Positions 11,515 through 23,048 of a DNA stretch of 64,000 bases are shown here, piece after piece; positions within the stretch are counted from its first letter, which is position 1; every line of letters starts with the position of its first letter. The translations under genes were made by a program, and so were the position numbers. Source of the stretch: Meconema thalassinum. Its lineage: Eukaryota; Arthropoda; Insecta; Orthoptera; Tettigoniidae. The notes under the pieces are model-generated. The model did not search any database and was not told the DNA's origin. It saw nothing but the letters and a program-made list of their open reading frames with translations. The stretch spans positions 184,578,813 to 184,642,812 of the forward strand of contig OX336397.1 of assembly GCA_946902985.2 (NCBI GenBank), read 5' to 3'.

Positions 11515-13942
11515 CCAACATCATCAGCAGCAGCATCATCCATTTACAGTACCAGTTTCCCGGGTACTGTTGACATGCCTCTTCCACTCTCATTTTCTTC
11601 ATGACATCATCTAGTGACCATCCCTTGGTTGCAATGCCTGACTTGACCATGCCCATCCAACGAGTTCTTGGTCTTCCCACCCTTCGGTTACCGTCCACCT
11701 CTCTTTCTAGCTGTATTCTGGCTGACCTCGTGACCAAACCACTGAAGTCGTGATGAGCTGACTCTGGCAAGTAGACATGGCTTGATGCCAGCTTCCCTCC
11801 TTACCATTTCACTCCTCAACTTATCCATATTGGTTCTCTGGATGGTGGACCCCAGGAATTTCATCTCTGATGCTTGAAGTCTTGATGAGTCTCGCATTGT
11901 GAGGGTGCATGTTTCGATACCATGCAACAAGATTGGTACAAAGTAACTGTTAAACATAGTATATTTTGCTTTTTTTGAGATCTTGTCATCCCAGAGAAGG
12001 GGCCGCACTTGTTGGTAGAAGATGGAATTTTTCTGCACCCTGTCGATGATTTCCTTCCTGGCTATTGTTCTTGGAAAGTATACTACCCAGGTATGAGAAA
12101 TTGTCCACACTCTTCAGCTGGTAGCCACCCAGTTTGTTACTTGTTGGACGGGCATATCTGCTCACTGTCATTACGACAGTCTTAGTCTCGCTGATCTTGA
12201 GGTTAAACTCCTGGAACTTGGCTATCCATGCCCAGAGCCTTGTCTGGACTTCTTCGGTTTCTCCCTAGATCATGACGTCATCAGCAAAGGCAACTGCACT
12301 GAGTTCACCCGATGTTTCCTTAGTGCTCTTCATCGTACCATGAACAGGTCCTTGTCTCTCTCCCAGTACTTCTCTATTAACATTCGGTCACTGAGGAAAC
12401 GGTCTATAGTTGATCTATTGGCTCTGAAGCCATACTGCTCCTCTTCTAGCTGAGGTTCTATGATGGTTCGTAGTCTCTTCTCTATTATCTTTTCAAAAGT
12501 TTTTAGCCCGTCTGATAGATTAATCCCTCTGTAATTGGAGGGTGTCCGCCTACTCCCTTTCTTGACTTGAGGAATGATAACAACTTTACTCCAGTCGGGA
12601 GATATCTTGTTATCCCTCCATACTGCATTCAGCAGTCTGTGCTATCATTGGATACCTTGTGGGGCTGCTGCTTTGATCATGTCAGCTTTTACTTCGTCCA
12701 TTCCTGGTGATTTCCCCTTTGGCATGGCTTTTAATGCTGTCTCTTTTTCTGTCCAGGTGATGAGGGGGTGGTCCTCTACACAGGCTTCCTCATCAGGTTC
12801 TAAGTTTCCCTGCCCTTCCTCCGATCTATTTAACGGGTAATCAAATTTTTTCCTCAGGATTTCTCTGATGTCACTGTCCTTCCTGACAAGGATCCCGTTG
12901 TTTTCTTCTAGTGTTTTGATCTTATCTACTTGATTCCTATTACCTTTGACTACTCTGTATAAGAGTATCCTCTGCTATCCTCCTCCTATTTCTGAGCGAT
13001 TTTCTCCCCACTCATGGCTTTCTCTTCTTGAATTATCCTTTTGACTTTCAGTTTCTTCTCTCGGTACGTCCGTTGAAGGTCTTCAATCATTGCATCATGA
13101 ATCCCGATTCCCGTTGTTATTTTCTCTCGATTCCTTGCTTTCCGAGATGCTTTCTTATCCTTGATATCCGCTCTCACCCTTTCATTCCACCATGAAGTTT
13201 CCTTCTCCCTCACTTTCTCGCTTGTTTTTCCACATACTTCAATTGCTTCCTTTACAATAATATTTCTTTGTCTGCCCCATTCTTCATCTCCAGACTTCAC
13301 TTGATCTCGGGGCAATTGCCGTCTTATCATATATTGATATGCTTTTTTATTTTATGTTTGTTGGAGCTCCCATACTTTGATCTTTGGCAACTTCCTGGTC
13401 AGAAACTTTTGAATGTGAAAGTCTTTCATTTCTGCTACTACTAATCGGTGGTCACTATCGAGGCTCTAAAAAGGTACTACTTTGACATCTGTCACAAGCC
13501 TGCTACTTTCCTCGTCTATGATGGAATTATCTGTTATCGACTTATGTTTTCCATCCCAACTGTGTCTTGTGATCTTGTGTCGGACTTTTTTCTTGAACCA
13601 GCTGTTTTTCACCACCAAATTATTCCTCATACAGAAATCAAGAAGTGTTCCACTTCTATATTCCTCTTAACAAAGCAATGTGGCCCCATTATCTTTTCGT
13701 AGCCAGTCCTTACTGTTCCGATCTGTGCATTTAGATCCCCCATGATTATGGAGCTGACTTAGTAAATGGCCTCTTCTAGGTCCTCCAGGAATCGGTGTTT
13801 ATATTCCTGACTGCAACCAGTCTGTGGTGCATAAACCTGTATCAGTGTTAGCTTCCTCTTACCTAGCTTCACAGTTCCCTTTATAATCCTTTCATTCTCA
13901 TACTGAATGTCGGTGATACCTTCCAGGTCAAATGTCACAATA
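11515..13942 (-). pseudogene. LINE (non-LTR retrotransposon) ORF2: EN to RT C-terminus
   Basis: On the minus strand the frames give, in order, the endonuclease segment LTLIQVYAPQTG (~13845), GDLNAQIG (~13735) and SDHRLVVAEM (~13450). Next come the inter-domain helix-rich part (13330-12986), RT fingers with SPDWSKVVIIPQVKKGSRR and NYRGINL (~12600-12520), QYGFRANRSTIDRF (~12430), AFADDVMI (~12290) and the C-terminal block RLQWFGHEV through GRPRTRWM (~11830-11660). Between the finger motifs and FADD the segment with the first catalytic Asp is missing, so there is an internal deletion. Many stops are present. A gat-triplet 3' tail lies near 11520. The 5' part continues at 14371-14430 and 15895-16090. 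Confidence 0.9.
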
Positions 13943-14370
13943 GTGGCTTTGGTGGTGTAGTTTGTAGCATGGTGAACTGCTGTGCCCAAGATAGCGGGTT
14001 CAAACCCGGCCGAAGTCGTCGGATTTTTTATGAGCGTTAAAAGCTTTCAGTTTGCCTTCCTTCGGAGGCGAAGTAAAGCTGGCGGTCCCATGTCATAGAT
14101 TTCTGGCATGTAAAAGATCCTTCCACAGACTAAACCTGTGTGAAGCAAAATTTCTAGATTAGATTTCGTTGGAACGCTCCATCATCCTAGTTCCAACTTT
14201 TACCTCTAGGTATCATTGACATCTGGTAGCGAAGGTTGGAACTACTTGAAATTAAACGGAACGTTGCTCATCCGATGGGTGTCTGCTTGAAGCAGCTACA
14301 GCTTCTGGCGAGCCGAACATGTCCTCGGACATTCCCAGCACTAAAAGCCGCATGATAAATAAATAAAATT
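13943..14370 (+). mobile_element. tRNA-derived SINE, family C, inserted in the LINE
   Basis: It starts with a tRNA-like head containing tggtgtagtttgtagca and B box gggttcaaacccgg, then the conserved ccgaagtcgtcgg, a body with ggtcccatgtcata and a taaataaataaa tail. Target duplications tgtcacaata (13933-13942) and tgacacaata (14371-14380) differ at one base. The LINE reading frame resumes on both sides. Related copies: 48790, 57005 and 59630. Confidence 0.88.
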
Positions 14371-14430
14371 TGACACAATAAATCCAACTCCATTTCTCAC
14401 CTCTTTGTAGTGGAGGGTATATTGTTTCCT

Positions 14431-15894
14431 TAAGGGGAAATAGAATCGCCTATCTTCACAATGTTAATTTATAGGTACATAGCTACATAACTGAAATTTT
14501 TACAGCGTATGAACATAGGCGTTGTGCGTATACTGAAATGATAATATTTTTTAGTGGGAATCATGAGGGAGATATATTTTCGTTTTACCTAAGATTTTCT
14601 TACCTCAATTTTTTGGTAAATTATCACCATTATTTTTTTCTAAATTACATATCAACATGAAATTAATTCAGTGTATGTAAAACACTCCAATGAACTGCTT
14701 CCTAATGTTTCTTGGTTCTAGGTTAAACAGAAGCTTAGAAAATGTTCCCTAAATACAAGAAAAGGGAACTTACGGGAAATTGAGTTCAAAGTTAAAACGA
14801 GCCTGCTCCATAGTTTGGATCATCTTCATCCCCTCCGAAGGCTTCTTGTAGTCTTTTATTGGCACCCCTTATGGTCTGCCTTGCTTTCTTGGCTAAGATT
14901 GTGTTCAGCATTATCTGCGTTTCTTAGCCTAACTTGATCTAGAGTCAACATGGCGTGCACAGTTTGTTTGCTAGACCGCAATCCCAACATCAATTGAACT
15001 TGACATTTGGTGATATTCTCCTGGTTAAAAGACGGCACAGCATCGTAGACACCTAAATAGAGTGTGCTAATATATACAAAGACTGTTTTAGGTTGTCGAT
15101 TCCATATTGCACTATTGATACACTCGTTAGGATTCTGGGTTCTCCCGTGAAGGCATTTCTTTAGGACATTTTTATCTGCCAAGTCAGTGAAGATAGGTTA
15201 AATCTCATCCATTATTACTTGTGGTAAAGTATGGTGATGATTGTAGGTCTTCCAACTTTTTTTCCCTTATTATATTTACACCGGCTGTTTTCACCTTCAG
15301 GGCATAATCCATATTGGGGAGCCTCATTTGTGGAGGCATTGTGATAATACAGAGCCAACACAGTTTTCCGCATAGCTTCCACGTTGGCTGTATTCTGTCT
15401 GATGGCTATCCCATACTGCATCAGTCAGCCTCCCTTTTCCAGCTAATGTCTTTCCATCGCCTAGTTTCTTTCTCTTTGAAGCTGTCTTCATTCTTCTAAG
15501 TCTAGTCACCGTTTTTTTTGCACGTGTCCCACGCACTCAAGCTTATGTCGACATTCCCATAAGGTTTTCATTATTATATCTCTTACACCAATTACATTTC
15601 CCACTGAAAGATGGGAGGATTGAAAATCGCAGAGAAACGTTTGACAGATAGTTAATTATTGTTGTTTTAAGGGGTGGAACTACGAGGTCATCTGCCCCTG
15701 TTTGACTGATATATAGTCCTACATGGCAGATGGCGAATGGAATAGCGCCACACTCCATCTCAGATATATGCAAATTTAATATAATTATATTCATAATACA
15801 GCAATGTGCAATACACCATTTTATAGGGGAAGCATTAGGGAATAAATATTGATTATAAAAAATCGACATGAAAACCCGATTCTATTTCCCCTTA
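14431..15894 (-). mobile_element. Mutator-like element with 18-bp inverted repeats, inserted in the LINE
   Basis: The ends taaggggaaatagaatcg (14431-14448) and its exact reverse complement (15877-15894) define a 1.46-kb element. LINE endonuclease sequence stops at 15895 and resumes at 14430, which marks both boundaries independently. The abutting flanks only loosely match (about 5 of 9 bases), so the target duplication is eroded or the ends are slightly off. Inside is a transposase-derived relic at 14856-15536. The segment 15537-15876 also contains a ggggcagatgacc-type repeat tail. Confidence 0.78.
14856..15536 (-). pseudogene. Mutator-like transposase-domain protein relic
   Basis: Three overlapping minus-strand frames, shifted against one another, give GKGRLTDAVWDSHQ, then YGIAIRQNTANVEAMRKTV, ALYYHNASTNEAPQYGLCP and ENSRCKYNKGKK. 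The 14856-15182 frame follows with VLKKCLHGRTQNPNECINS, IWNRQPKTVFV and LGVYDAVPSFN. This order matches the C-terminal half of the insect and cnidarian proteins that carry a Mutator-like transposase domain, where the CLHGKTQNxNE block is very conserved. The N-terminal catalytic part is absent and the frame is broken at about 15420 and 15200. It sits inside an 18-bp-TIR element, consistent with transposon origin. I am sure of the family, less sure of its mechanism. Confidence 0.82.
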
Positions 15895-16090
15895 GCATTT
15901 TCTTCCCTTTTACCTTCCACTTAGTCTCACTTAGACCCAGGATTGCTATTTTACTTCTCCCCATGATATCCACCAGTTCTTCGCACTGTCCTGTAAGGCT
16001 GAGTATGTTGATGGTTCCAATTCGTGGTCTGTTACCTTGTTTCCTCTGGTGTTGATGCATGGACACACAACCCTGTCTATTATCAAGCCT
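15895..16090 (-). pseudogene. LINE endonuclease N-terminus (5' part of the split LINE)
   Basis: The minus frame reads RIGTINILSLTGQCEELVD then KIAILGLSETKWKVKGKKM, the start of the apurinic-like endonuclease of this LINE type, with the catalytic Glu in the SETKW motif. It belongs to the LINE at 11515-13942. The small joining piece at 14371-14430 encodes YTLHYKEVRNGVGFIVSN. No start codon or 5' UTR can be fixed beyond about 16090. Confidence 0.85.
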
Positions 16091-17944
16091 GATGAGAACT
16101 ATCCATGTAAATACAGATTTCATGTGCCGTGTTAACGAGACTGTATGGTTATATGCCTCCAAGGCATATGGTGGTAAACATGCACCACAATTTTAAGCCC
16201 ATAGCTACTTATATATAGTCCCTTGTGTAATTTTAGATACATGCACATTTCAATGGATTACATTTATGCAAAACATTCATCAAGAAATCTAAGCTAAATG
16301 CATAAATTTATATAATTTTTTATTAAGAAAATGTTTTCTAATGTTTACATCTATCCTATTTTGCTTCCATACACGCCCACTCCCCACCCATTACTGTGCT
16401 CGTGTGTTTTATTTCCTAATACCAGTAGTTCAATGGATATAGTTCATCTAACCTCCCTCATTCTATTTCCAACTATTGGTCTCAGGGTTCTCTGTGATTT
16501 AGACAATGCTGGGAAAAGTTTCGTTCCGACAATGTTCAAACACATCTACAGAGGTAGTTCCAGTAACTACTAAGTTTTCAAATTTATACCCATTTTTATT
16601 TGACTCCTGTGCTTCTATGGCATTTGTAGTTAGTTATTGTACAGTATTAAGGGGCGAAACAGCGCGGTCATAAAAACTAAATAAATTAATAAATAAAATA
16701 AATAAATTAATAAAAGAAGCTTATTTTCTATTATTTTGTAACTATTCCCTTACCGGCAGCTTCAAAATACACGAGAACTGTGAGCTACCACAGTATTCTC
16801 AACATGTTAATGGGTATGAGATTAAACCTGTCTGATTCTTCAGTGGCCAATTGAGAACCTCCTTTACCTAAGGCCACATACTATTGTTGTAAATACTTAA
16901 GCCTTACATTGATCATAACACACATGCATCATTTATTGAAAACTTACTAAATCTGCTGTTGATTATTTGGTAACAGATACCTTAGGTACAATAAGGACAA
17001 ACATGTGGATTGAGTATCAGTTCAGAGCACATTCCACAAGCAAGAAGACCCCAGCTGTGGTCAACTGCATCACATGCTATAACAATACTGTAATAGATCA
17101 CCTGCTGTAGCTATAGGGTGTACATTCACACATTGCTTTCTTTTCTTTGTGGAAAGCATTTTCCTTTGAGAACAATATTGTGACAACAATTTCTGGAACT
17201 ATGAGGGCCTGCAGAATTAACAACTAGTTCACAATAAACATTACAAACTTTAGTTTTATATTTATTAAGTAATGCATTAGCACATTGAATTTTCTTCAGT
17301 TTCTGCCTGCTCTACATTTCATATTCTAATAGTTTATTGCTTGGTAATGAGTAGCTTCTTCCTAAGTTTGATGCTGGAACTAACCAGATGCCATCAGAAG
17401 ATTTCATTCCTCCCCCTTTCAATTAAATGTGGTCTGGTGTAACAAATTCCACAGAGGCTTACTTATCTTTATATCAAATTGTTGCCATAATTTAATTTGA
17501 GACTGTGGTAAACCATGCTACTGAACCATGTTGTCCATAAATAGCAATCTCAGCATAGTTCCTGTAAACAGATAAGTTTGCCTCTCCACTGAGGCATGCT
17601 AAGGAGACCTAGCGTTGGACACTACCGGTAACGGATTTCTTAAACTTACAAGAACGATCAATGCAGAACCCTAAATGCATTCTAGAGATTTAAATTATAG
17701 AAAATTTTCAGTTTGTATGGCCAAAAAGTGTCTATCTTGAATGTAGTAAAACCTTCCACATACACCCAAGTGCAAGGAGCTGATGACCATGTCTGAATCC
17801 CCAAAATGAAGCATAAACAAAAGAAGACTGCTAATACCCGTAGTGTAGTGAGCTCTTTGGAAAACATTTGAAGTGTTCGTGTTGTAGGAGATTGTAAATA
17901 GTTTGGGAATAAACTTACAACCAGATTGATACATTACATTGGCG
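16091..17944. other. Putative intron sequence with repeat scraps
   Basis: No gene is recognised. At 16640-16700 a scrap reading ggggcgaaacagcgcggtca precedes an aaataaat-rich run, and 17720-17830 carries a family B SINE tail (cacccaagtgcaaggagctg). The rest is AT-rich single-copy-looking DNA. Confidence 0.45.
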
Positions 17945-18165
17945 ACGAGAACGAACTTATTTTCTGTACTCCCAGTTCTTTCCGTATATCTTCATTTCTC
18001 ACTCTGTCCCTCCTCGTTTTCTGGACCAAACTCTTCAGGAATCTCATCTCAGCTGCTTGTACTCTGCTCTCATCCCTCTTAATCATTGTCCAAGTTTCTG
18101 CTGCATATGTCATTATAGGAACATAATATGCTTTGTACATAACTTCTTTTGTAAGGATTGACAAT
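17945..18165 (-). pseudogene. LINE C-terminal fragment
   Basis: The minus frame contains VMYKAYYVPIMTYAAETWTM then ESRVQAAEMRFLKSLVQKTR and RVRNEDIRKELGV. It is closely related to the plus-strand LINE at 19789-20565 and the same segment of the 11.5-kb LINE. Both ends are truncated and no RT core is present. The right end abuts the minisatellite at 18166-18855. Confidence 0.88.
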
Positions 18166-18855
18166 CTAAATTGCTTTTTACTAAGTCTTTCAATATAGGG
18201 GCTTGGACTTATGTGAGTATTTTGAATTTCAATTGCATTTTGTATTTTCAACCTAAACCGCTTTTTGCAAGTATTTTCAATCTAAATTGCATTTTGTAGG
18301 GTGAGCATTTTGCAAGAATTTTGATTCTCAATTGCATTTTGTGGGTATTTTGAAACTAAATTACATTTTTTAAGTATTTTGAATCTAAATTGCATTTTGT
18401 AAGTACTGTCCATCCAATTGAGTAATTTGAATCTACCATACATTTTGTAAGCATTTTCAATTCCGATTGTATTTTGTAAGTATTTTGAATATCAATTGCA
18501 CTTTGTGTGTATATTGGATCTTAAATGCGAGTTTTTCAATCTGAATTGCATTGTGTATTTTCAATTTCAATTGCATTTTGTATTTAGATCTTCACTTGCA
18601 TTTTGTACGTATTTTCAATCTTAATTGCATTATGTTAGTATTTTGACTTTGCGTTGCATTTTGTACGTATTTTGAACTTAACCTACATTTTGTGCGTATT
18701 TTTCATTCTATTCCTTTTGTGATTTTTTTCGTTCTAAATTCCCTTTTGTAAGTATTACTGCTCTCCATTTTGTGAGTAGTTTCAGTCTGAGTTTCTTTTT
18801 GTAAGTATTTTCCTTCTCACTTAATTTTCGTTCTGGTTTCCACTTCATTGACATT
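18166..18855. repeat. Degenerate minisatellite, ~28-bp unit
   Basis: More than twenty degenerate copies of a unit close to ttgcattttgtaagtatttt plus about eight bases follow one another with 27-29-bp spacing. Drift increases towards 18855. A few units of the same sequence occur in the opposite orientation at 36285-36370. Confidence 0.85.
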
Positions 18856-18877
18856 TTCGCTATCACACATACCATTT

Positions 18878-18942
18878 GGGGCCGATAACCTAGGTGTTAG
18901 GCCCCTTAAAATAACAATTATCATCATCATCATTGATAACAC
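18878..18942 (+). mobile_element. Retroelement 3' tail fragment
   Basis: Contains ttggggccgataacctaggt, then gttaggcccctt, then atcatcatcatc. This has the look of the shared 3' end of SINE/LINE pairs in orthopteroid insects; the 5' part is missing. It ends 30 bp before putative exon 3. Confidence 0.55.
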
Positions 18943-18971
18943 TGACATAAATTATTCCATCTTATCCCCAG

Positions 18972-19030
18972 GACGTAAAAGAAGAAAATCAGAATGAAGA
19001 AGCAGAAGAAAGTGGAAATCACTTAAATGA
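18972..19030 (+). CDS. Putative zinc-finger gene, exon 3
   Basis: AG at 18970-18971 opens 19 codons plus two bases (DVKEENQNEEAEESGNHLN) that end before a strong gtaagtg donor at 19031. The exon is very acidic and carries VKEE, again like N-terminal exons of insect C2H2 genes. It ends in phase 2. Both candidate acceptors in front of the zinc-finger exon (46012 or 46036) supply the missing base and enter the zinc-finger frame correctly. This phase agreement is the main sequence support for joining exons 1-3 to the fingers, across 27 kb of mobile elements. Confidence 0.5.
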
Positions 19031-19788
19031 GTAAGTGTTAAACATACAAACTACATGTTACTTTATATTTACCCTTTTTGGAGGAATGTTTAGGCTTTTC
19101 CTTTTTTAATGCAGGTGCTAAACTTTCAGCTTAAAAATGAATTTCACGTATTTCCACACTATTATTAATTAAGCGTAATTAAATCATTATTATTCAGGGC
19201 AAACTCATAAAATAATTGTATATTTGTATACCACAAAGTTTTGATAGTTTTGCTATGTGGCTTAAGGTAAAACACATAATTTCACTTGACGAATTGACAT
19301 TATATTACTTTCGCTCACACGCAATTACTAGCAATATTTCAACAGACTATTGGTGTATTTTATAAAGAGATGAGGGTGGAATGTGACGCGGCTGTCTCGC
19401 TGACTCTCCTGTGGCTAACTGAACTGTTTACCATTTTTCTCATTCAGTAAGTGGTTGGTTAACGTAATATTACATTAGCACCTTGGAGGATGAATTTTAA
19501 AACATACCCTAGAAATGAACGTTTGTATTACGTTAAAACCCAATCATTGGGTTCTGAACAACTCCAGTTGATCCCATCCACACAAAACATGTATACCAGG
19601 ACAAGCCATCAACCATTGGCATCCACTTGGGAACAAAATCTCAACAGTTAAGCAATCACTTCGCTCCACAGCGCAAGGATGAAAAGCAGGACTGACGAAG
19701 TTTAATTGTAGAGGCTTCATCATTTCTTTAAGAAAATAAGTAATGACGTATCGCAACGCCCAATTAACTTCCATTTATACACAACAAT
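19031..19788. other. Putative intron sequence
   Basis: No coding family or repeat is recognised between the exon 3 donor and the LINE copy, apart from the left target duplication of that LINE (19779-19788). Confidence 0.4.
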
Positions 19789-20565
19789 GTTGTGATCTGG
19801 GGCGAGGATGGGATGGAGGTACAAGAACAGTTAGGCGTAATGAATGAAAAGATTGAGCAATGGGCATTGAAGATAAACGTGGAGAAGAGTAAAACAGTGG
19901 TGATGAGTAGAGGTAAGAAAGAAAGAAAGAAAAGGAGTAATCAAAGTCGGAGATAAGGACTTGGGAAGTGAACTGACTGAAGATGAAAGACTAAATTTGG
20001 AAATTTGCAGAAGAATACAACTCCGGAGTGCTTTCTACCAACAGGTACGGGGACTAGTATGGAACAAGGATATACAATTAAGGTTAAAGAATTTATATAC
20101 AAGGCATATTACGTTCCTATAATGGCATATGCAGCAGAAACTTTGCCAATGACTACGAGAGATGAAAGCCGTGAACAGGCAGCTGAGATGAGATTCCTAA
20201 GATTATGGTCCAGAAAACGAGGAGAGACAGAGTGAGAAGTGAAGATATACGGAAAGAACTGGGAGTACTGAAACTAAATGACAAAGTGGTGCAAAATAGA
20301 TTCAGATGGTTTGGAAATGTCAAACGGATGAATGAAATAAGGCTACCAAGACGAGCACTGGAACGACCGATGACAGGGAAGAGAGGACGGGGAAGACCAA
20401 GAATGCGTTGGATGGATTTGGTGAAGTACAGCATTAGGAAACGGAACCTGGATTGGAACACCGTGTCGGAAGAGGAATGGTGTGACGACAGAACAAAGTG
20501 GGGAGGAACCATATTTGCCCCCACCCAGTGTCAGCTGAAAAAGGGGAAATGAAAATGATGATTAC
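19789..20565 (+). pseudogene. 5'-truncated LINE copy, RT C-terminal region
   Basis: It begins inside the RT just after the catalytic YADD-type box (VIWGEDGMEVQEQLG). It continues through ALKINVEKSKTVVMSRGK, FIYKAYYVPIMAYAAET, MVQKTRRDRVRSEDIRKEL and KLNDKVVQNRFRWFGNVKRM, and ends with GRGRPRMRWMDLVKYSIRK and a stop near 20552. A 10-bp target duplication acacaacaat flanks it (19779-19788 and 20566-20575), as expected for target-primed reverse transcription with 5' truncation. A frameshift near 20200 and stops near 19950 make it dead. The last 115 codons are open. Confidence 0.92.
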
Positions 20566-20575
20566 ACACAACAAT

Positions 20576-21016
20576 TGTCAATAGAGGCCCTTAAATTATT
20601 TTTGAAGTACTGTGTACAAAGTGTAATCTAATTGGATTGCAAGTTCAGGTTGAGAATTTTTAAATTCTTCTACGGGAGATTAAGCCATTTTTGTGGTAAA
20701 AGTAAACGTTCAGAAGAAATCGTGCCAGTTAAAATGTGGACGCTAGAGGGGAGGCATGCAGTGGTATCAAGAGTTGGATAAGTGTGCGTTGTGTAATGTG
20801 GATCTTAAAGGGTTGCCACCTTCTGTACATTATAACAGACCACAGTATATGTGCTATGTGCCAGGTAAATCAATCATCTCTACACAATGGGTGTAGCCCT
20901 AAATAATGCTCTGAATTCATCTATAAGGTTTTCAATAGTGAAGTATGATAACACACATATATTCCAACTAGGCTAATATACAGCGAATAAATTTGTGTCA
21001 CATGAAAAAATCGCTA
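20576..21016. other. Stretch without recognisable gene
   Basis: Intronic-looking sequence between the LINE copy and the left end of the CXC transposon. Nothing recognised. Confidence 0.4.
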
Positions 21017-21019
21017 CTT

Positions 21020-21876
21020 TAGTCCAATCAAAATATACATCTGACCTTGCAAAAGGTCATGCAGATCTAATGTTTTTGTATGTTGTTTGGACCCCTGCAA
21101 ATAGTAAAAAAAAACAATATGCAACTTCGATAGTCTTGTGATAGCTGTGTAATAGCCAAATAACACTTGCATATTTGCACTTTTTTAATGTTCTGCTCAA
21201 TATCGTCTAAATTATGCTTCTGAGAGGAAACATTGTAAATACATGAAAAATGAAAATCCACAGCCTGCTTCCAGTCTCCGACCGGGTCAGGAATGGAATG
21301 AATGAAGCCCCTATCTAGCGGCGAGGATATGAACTGTGCCGGCTGCCGAGGCCTGACGCACTCCTCTGGGGCAATGATTAAATGAATGACAGATGAAATG
21401 AAATGATAGTGGAGAGTGTTGCTGGAATGAAATTTTGACAGGGAAAACCGGAGTACCCGGAGAAAAACCTGTCTGCCTCCGTTCTGTCCAGCACAGATCT
21501 CACATGGAGTGACCGGGATTTGAACCACGGACTCAGCGGTGAGAGGCCGGCGTGCTGCCGCCTGAGCCACGGAGGCTCTTGTAAATACATGTTTACAATT
21601 ATATTACATTGTCTACAATTTGAGTCCCAATCGATCTCTGTAAGTTTTGTAGTTCCCGAGATGCAGTTATTGAAAGATTGGATGATTCTTCAATAATGTA
21701 AAAATTGTTGCTTATGGTCTCCTAATTGCACATATATTGTCAAAAATTCTCATCCTATGAGAAATGTCATGAACTTTATTTGTTTACCTTTAATTTGAGA
21801 TTTGACGGGTACATGTAAGCCCTGTGTTTCTCTCCAATGTGGCATGTAACTGAAAACCTTGAAAAATTGAATTTGA
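21020..21876 (+). repeat. Left terminal inverted repeat of the CXC transposon
   Basis: About 0.52 kb after removing the SINE at 21246-21578 and its duplication. Its reverse complement is found at 34375-34920. It includes the subterminal palindrome gaccttgcaaaaggtc at 21043-21058, a possible transposase-binding site. Confidence 0.85.
21246..21578 (-). mobile_element. tRNA-derived SINE, family A, copy 3
   Basis: Same body as the copies at 356 and 8770. A perfect 13-bp duplication ttgtaaatacatg flanks it at 21233-21245 and 21579-21591. The A box tggctcaggcgg is intact here. It inserted into the left inverted repeat of the CXC transposon; the right repeat is uninterrupted. Confidence 0.93.
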
Positions 21877-21907
21877 GAAAAATGAAAGAAGAGAGATCAC
21901 ATGGGTA

Positions 21908-23048
21908 CTATTTTGTTATGTTACTAAAGCAAAACTTTACATCTAAAATTATTTTACAATTATGAAGCAACAGGTCTCTTCGTAATTTCAGTTGTGATGG
22001 CCCGGGTCTGGAAAAAACTTCCTCTGACGATGGTGCAGGTTTACTGGAGGAATTTTTGAACTGAACAGCAGGCCGAAGCTCATTTTGCAGTTCTAGCAAT
22101 GTAGGTGTGGGGATGTCTCCCTCATCGTAAGAATCCTCTAACTGAAGCGATTGCACGTTTCGACATATTTTAACACCACAAAATCGACCGAGGGCTGAGC
22201 ATTTCAGCCCAGCTTTGTGGCAACTGCAACCGCCGCTGCAATTGCAAGAAATCATGCGCAATAGGAGCTGAGGTGCAGGATACATAGTTGTAGTGATAGA
22301 GGTAAACCCTTCATCATCAAGCTTCCATCCCCAATCTGTAGGAATTTTGTTGACCTCCAACCACTTTTGAACTTGTTGGTAAGTTCTGTAAGCGTGGTGG
22401 CGTGCTGAATTCTCTGTAGGGAGCAAGCGAGCAAGATTGATTTTGATGTTGGCTGCATATATGTAACAAGCAGGTGGTGGCGAAGGCTATTCAGAGAGTC
22501 TGTTAGAAAATCACCCCCGTAGAAATACACAAAGCACTCCTCCACAGCTTTTGCTATGGTTTCGTTACAGGAGTCTGACAGCAAGAAAAGTTCTGCCAGT
22601 TCTACACGTTGGGGAGTTTTGTGTATGTTAGCTAACATTGTTTTACCATGCCCAAAAGGGGCTGTAGTGGTGTCACACCCACTGAACGCATGGATTAAAA
22701 GCACTGTACCTGGTGAGTGTTGAGCATGTCGATGGGTGAAAGAGGAGCTTGAATAATGGACACAGATGGCTTCACCTTGGCTACTCTTCTGAAGGTAGAT
22801 GTTAGTTGCACCTGAGCCTAAGCCATTGCGGAGGACGAGGAGGTCAACAACTTCTTCTACTATGATCACACGGTCAAATGTAGGACTTTTGGATAGTGCC
22901 ATGGCAACGGTGTCCCGATCAGCATCTTCTTCGGCTACTTTTAATTGTATGCCATTCTGTTCGAATGAATCGCAAATAAGTGGGATGAGGTGCCTCTTCT
23001 TGTTCTCATTGGCCAATACATTTTGCTGAGGTAGTTGGATGATGGTGG
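21908..23048 (-). pseudogene. CXC/PIN-like transposon protein, C-terminal half
   Basis: The frame coming from 23048 gives a PIN-like pattern: AEEDADRDTVAMAL, then VIIVEEVVDLLVL where relatives have EDTD, so one acidic residue reads Val. Then comes the very conserved LLIHAFSGCDTTTAPFGHGK. After a -1/+1 shift inside the overlap 22252-22426, the second frame gives AYRTYQQVQKWLEVNKIP, PAPQLLLRMISCNC and SGGCSCHKAGLKCSALGRF, a TSO1/tesmin-type CXC cysteine cluster, and stops at 21908. Relatives are large uncharacterised proteins scattered in insect and cnidarian genomes. The upstream half lies at 32653-33950 beyond the BEL insertion. The function is presumed nuclease/transposition; this copy is dead. 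Confidence 0.8.

Noticed and set aside
13951..14012. Possible tRNA gene at the head of SINE C
   Set aside because: A and B boxes are present, but the unit continues into the SINE body and has SINE target duplications.
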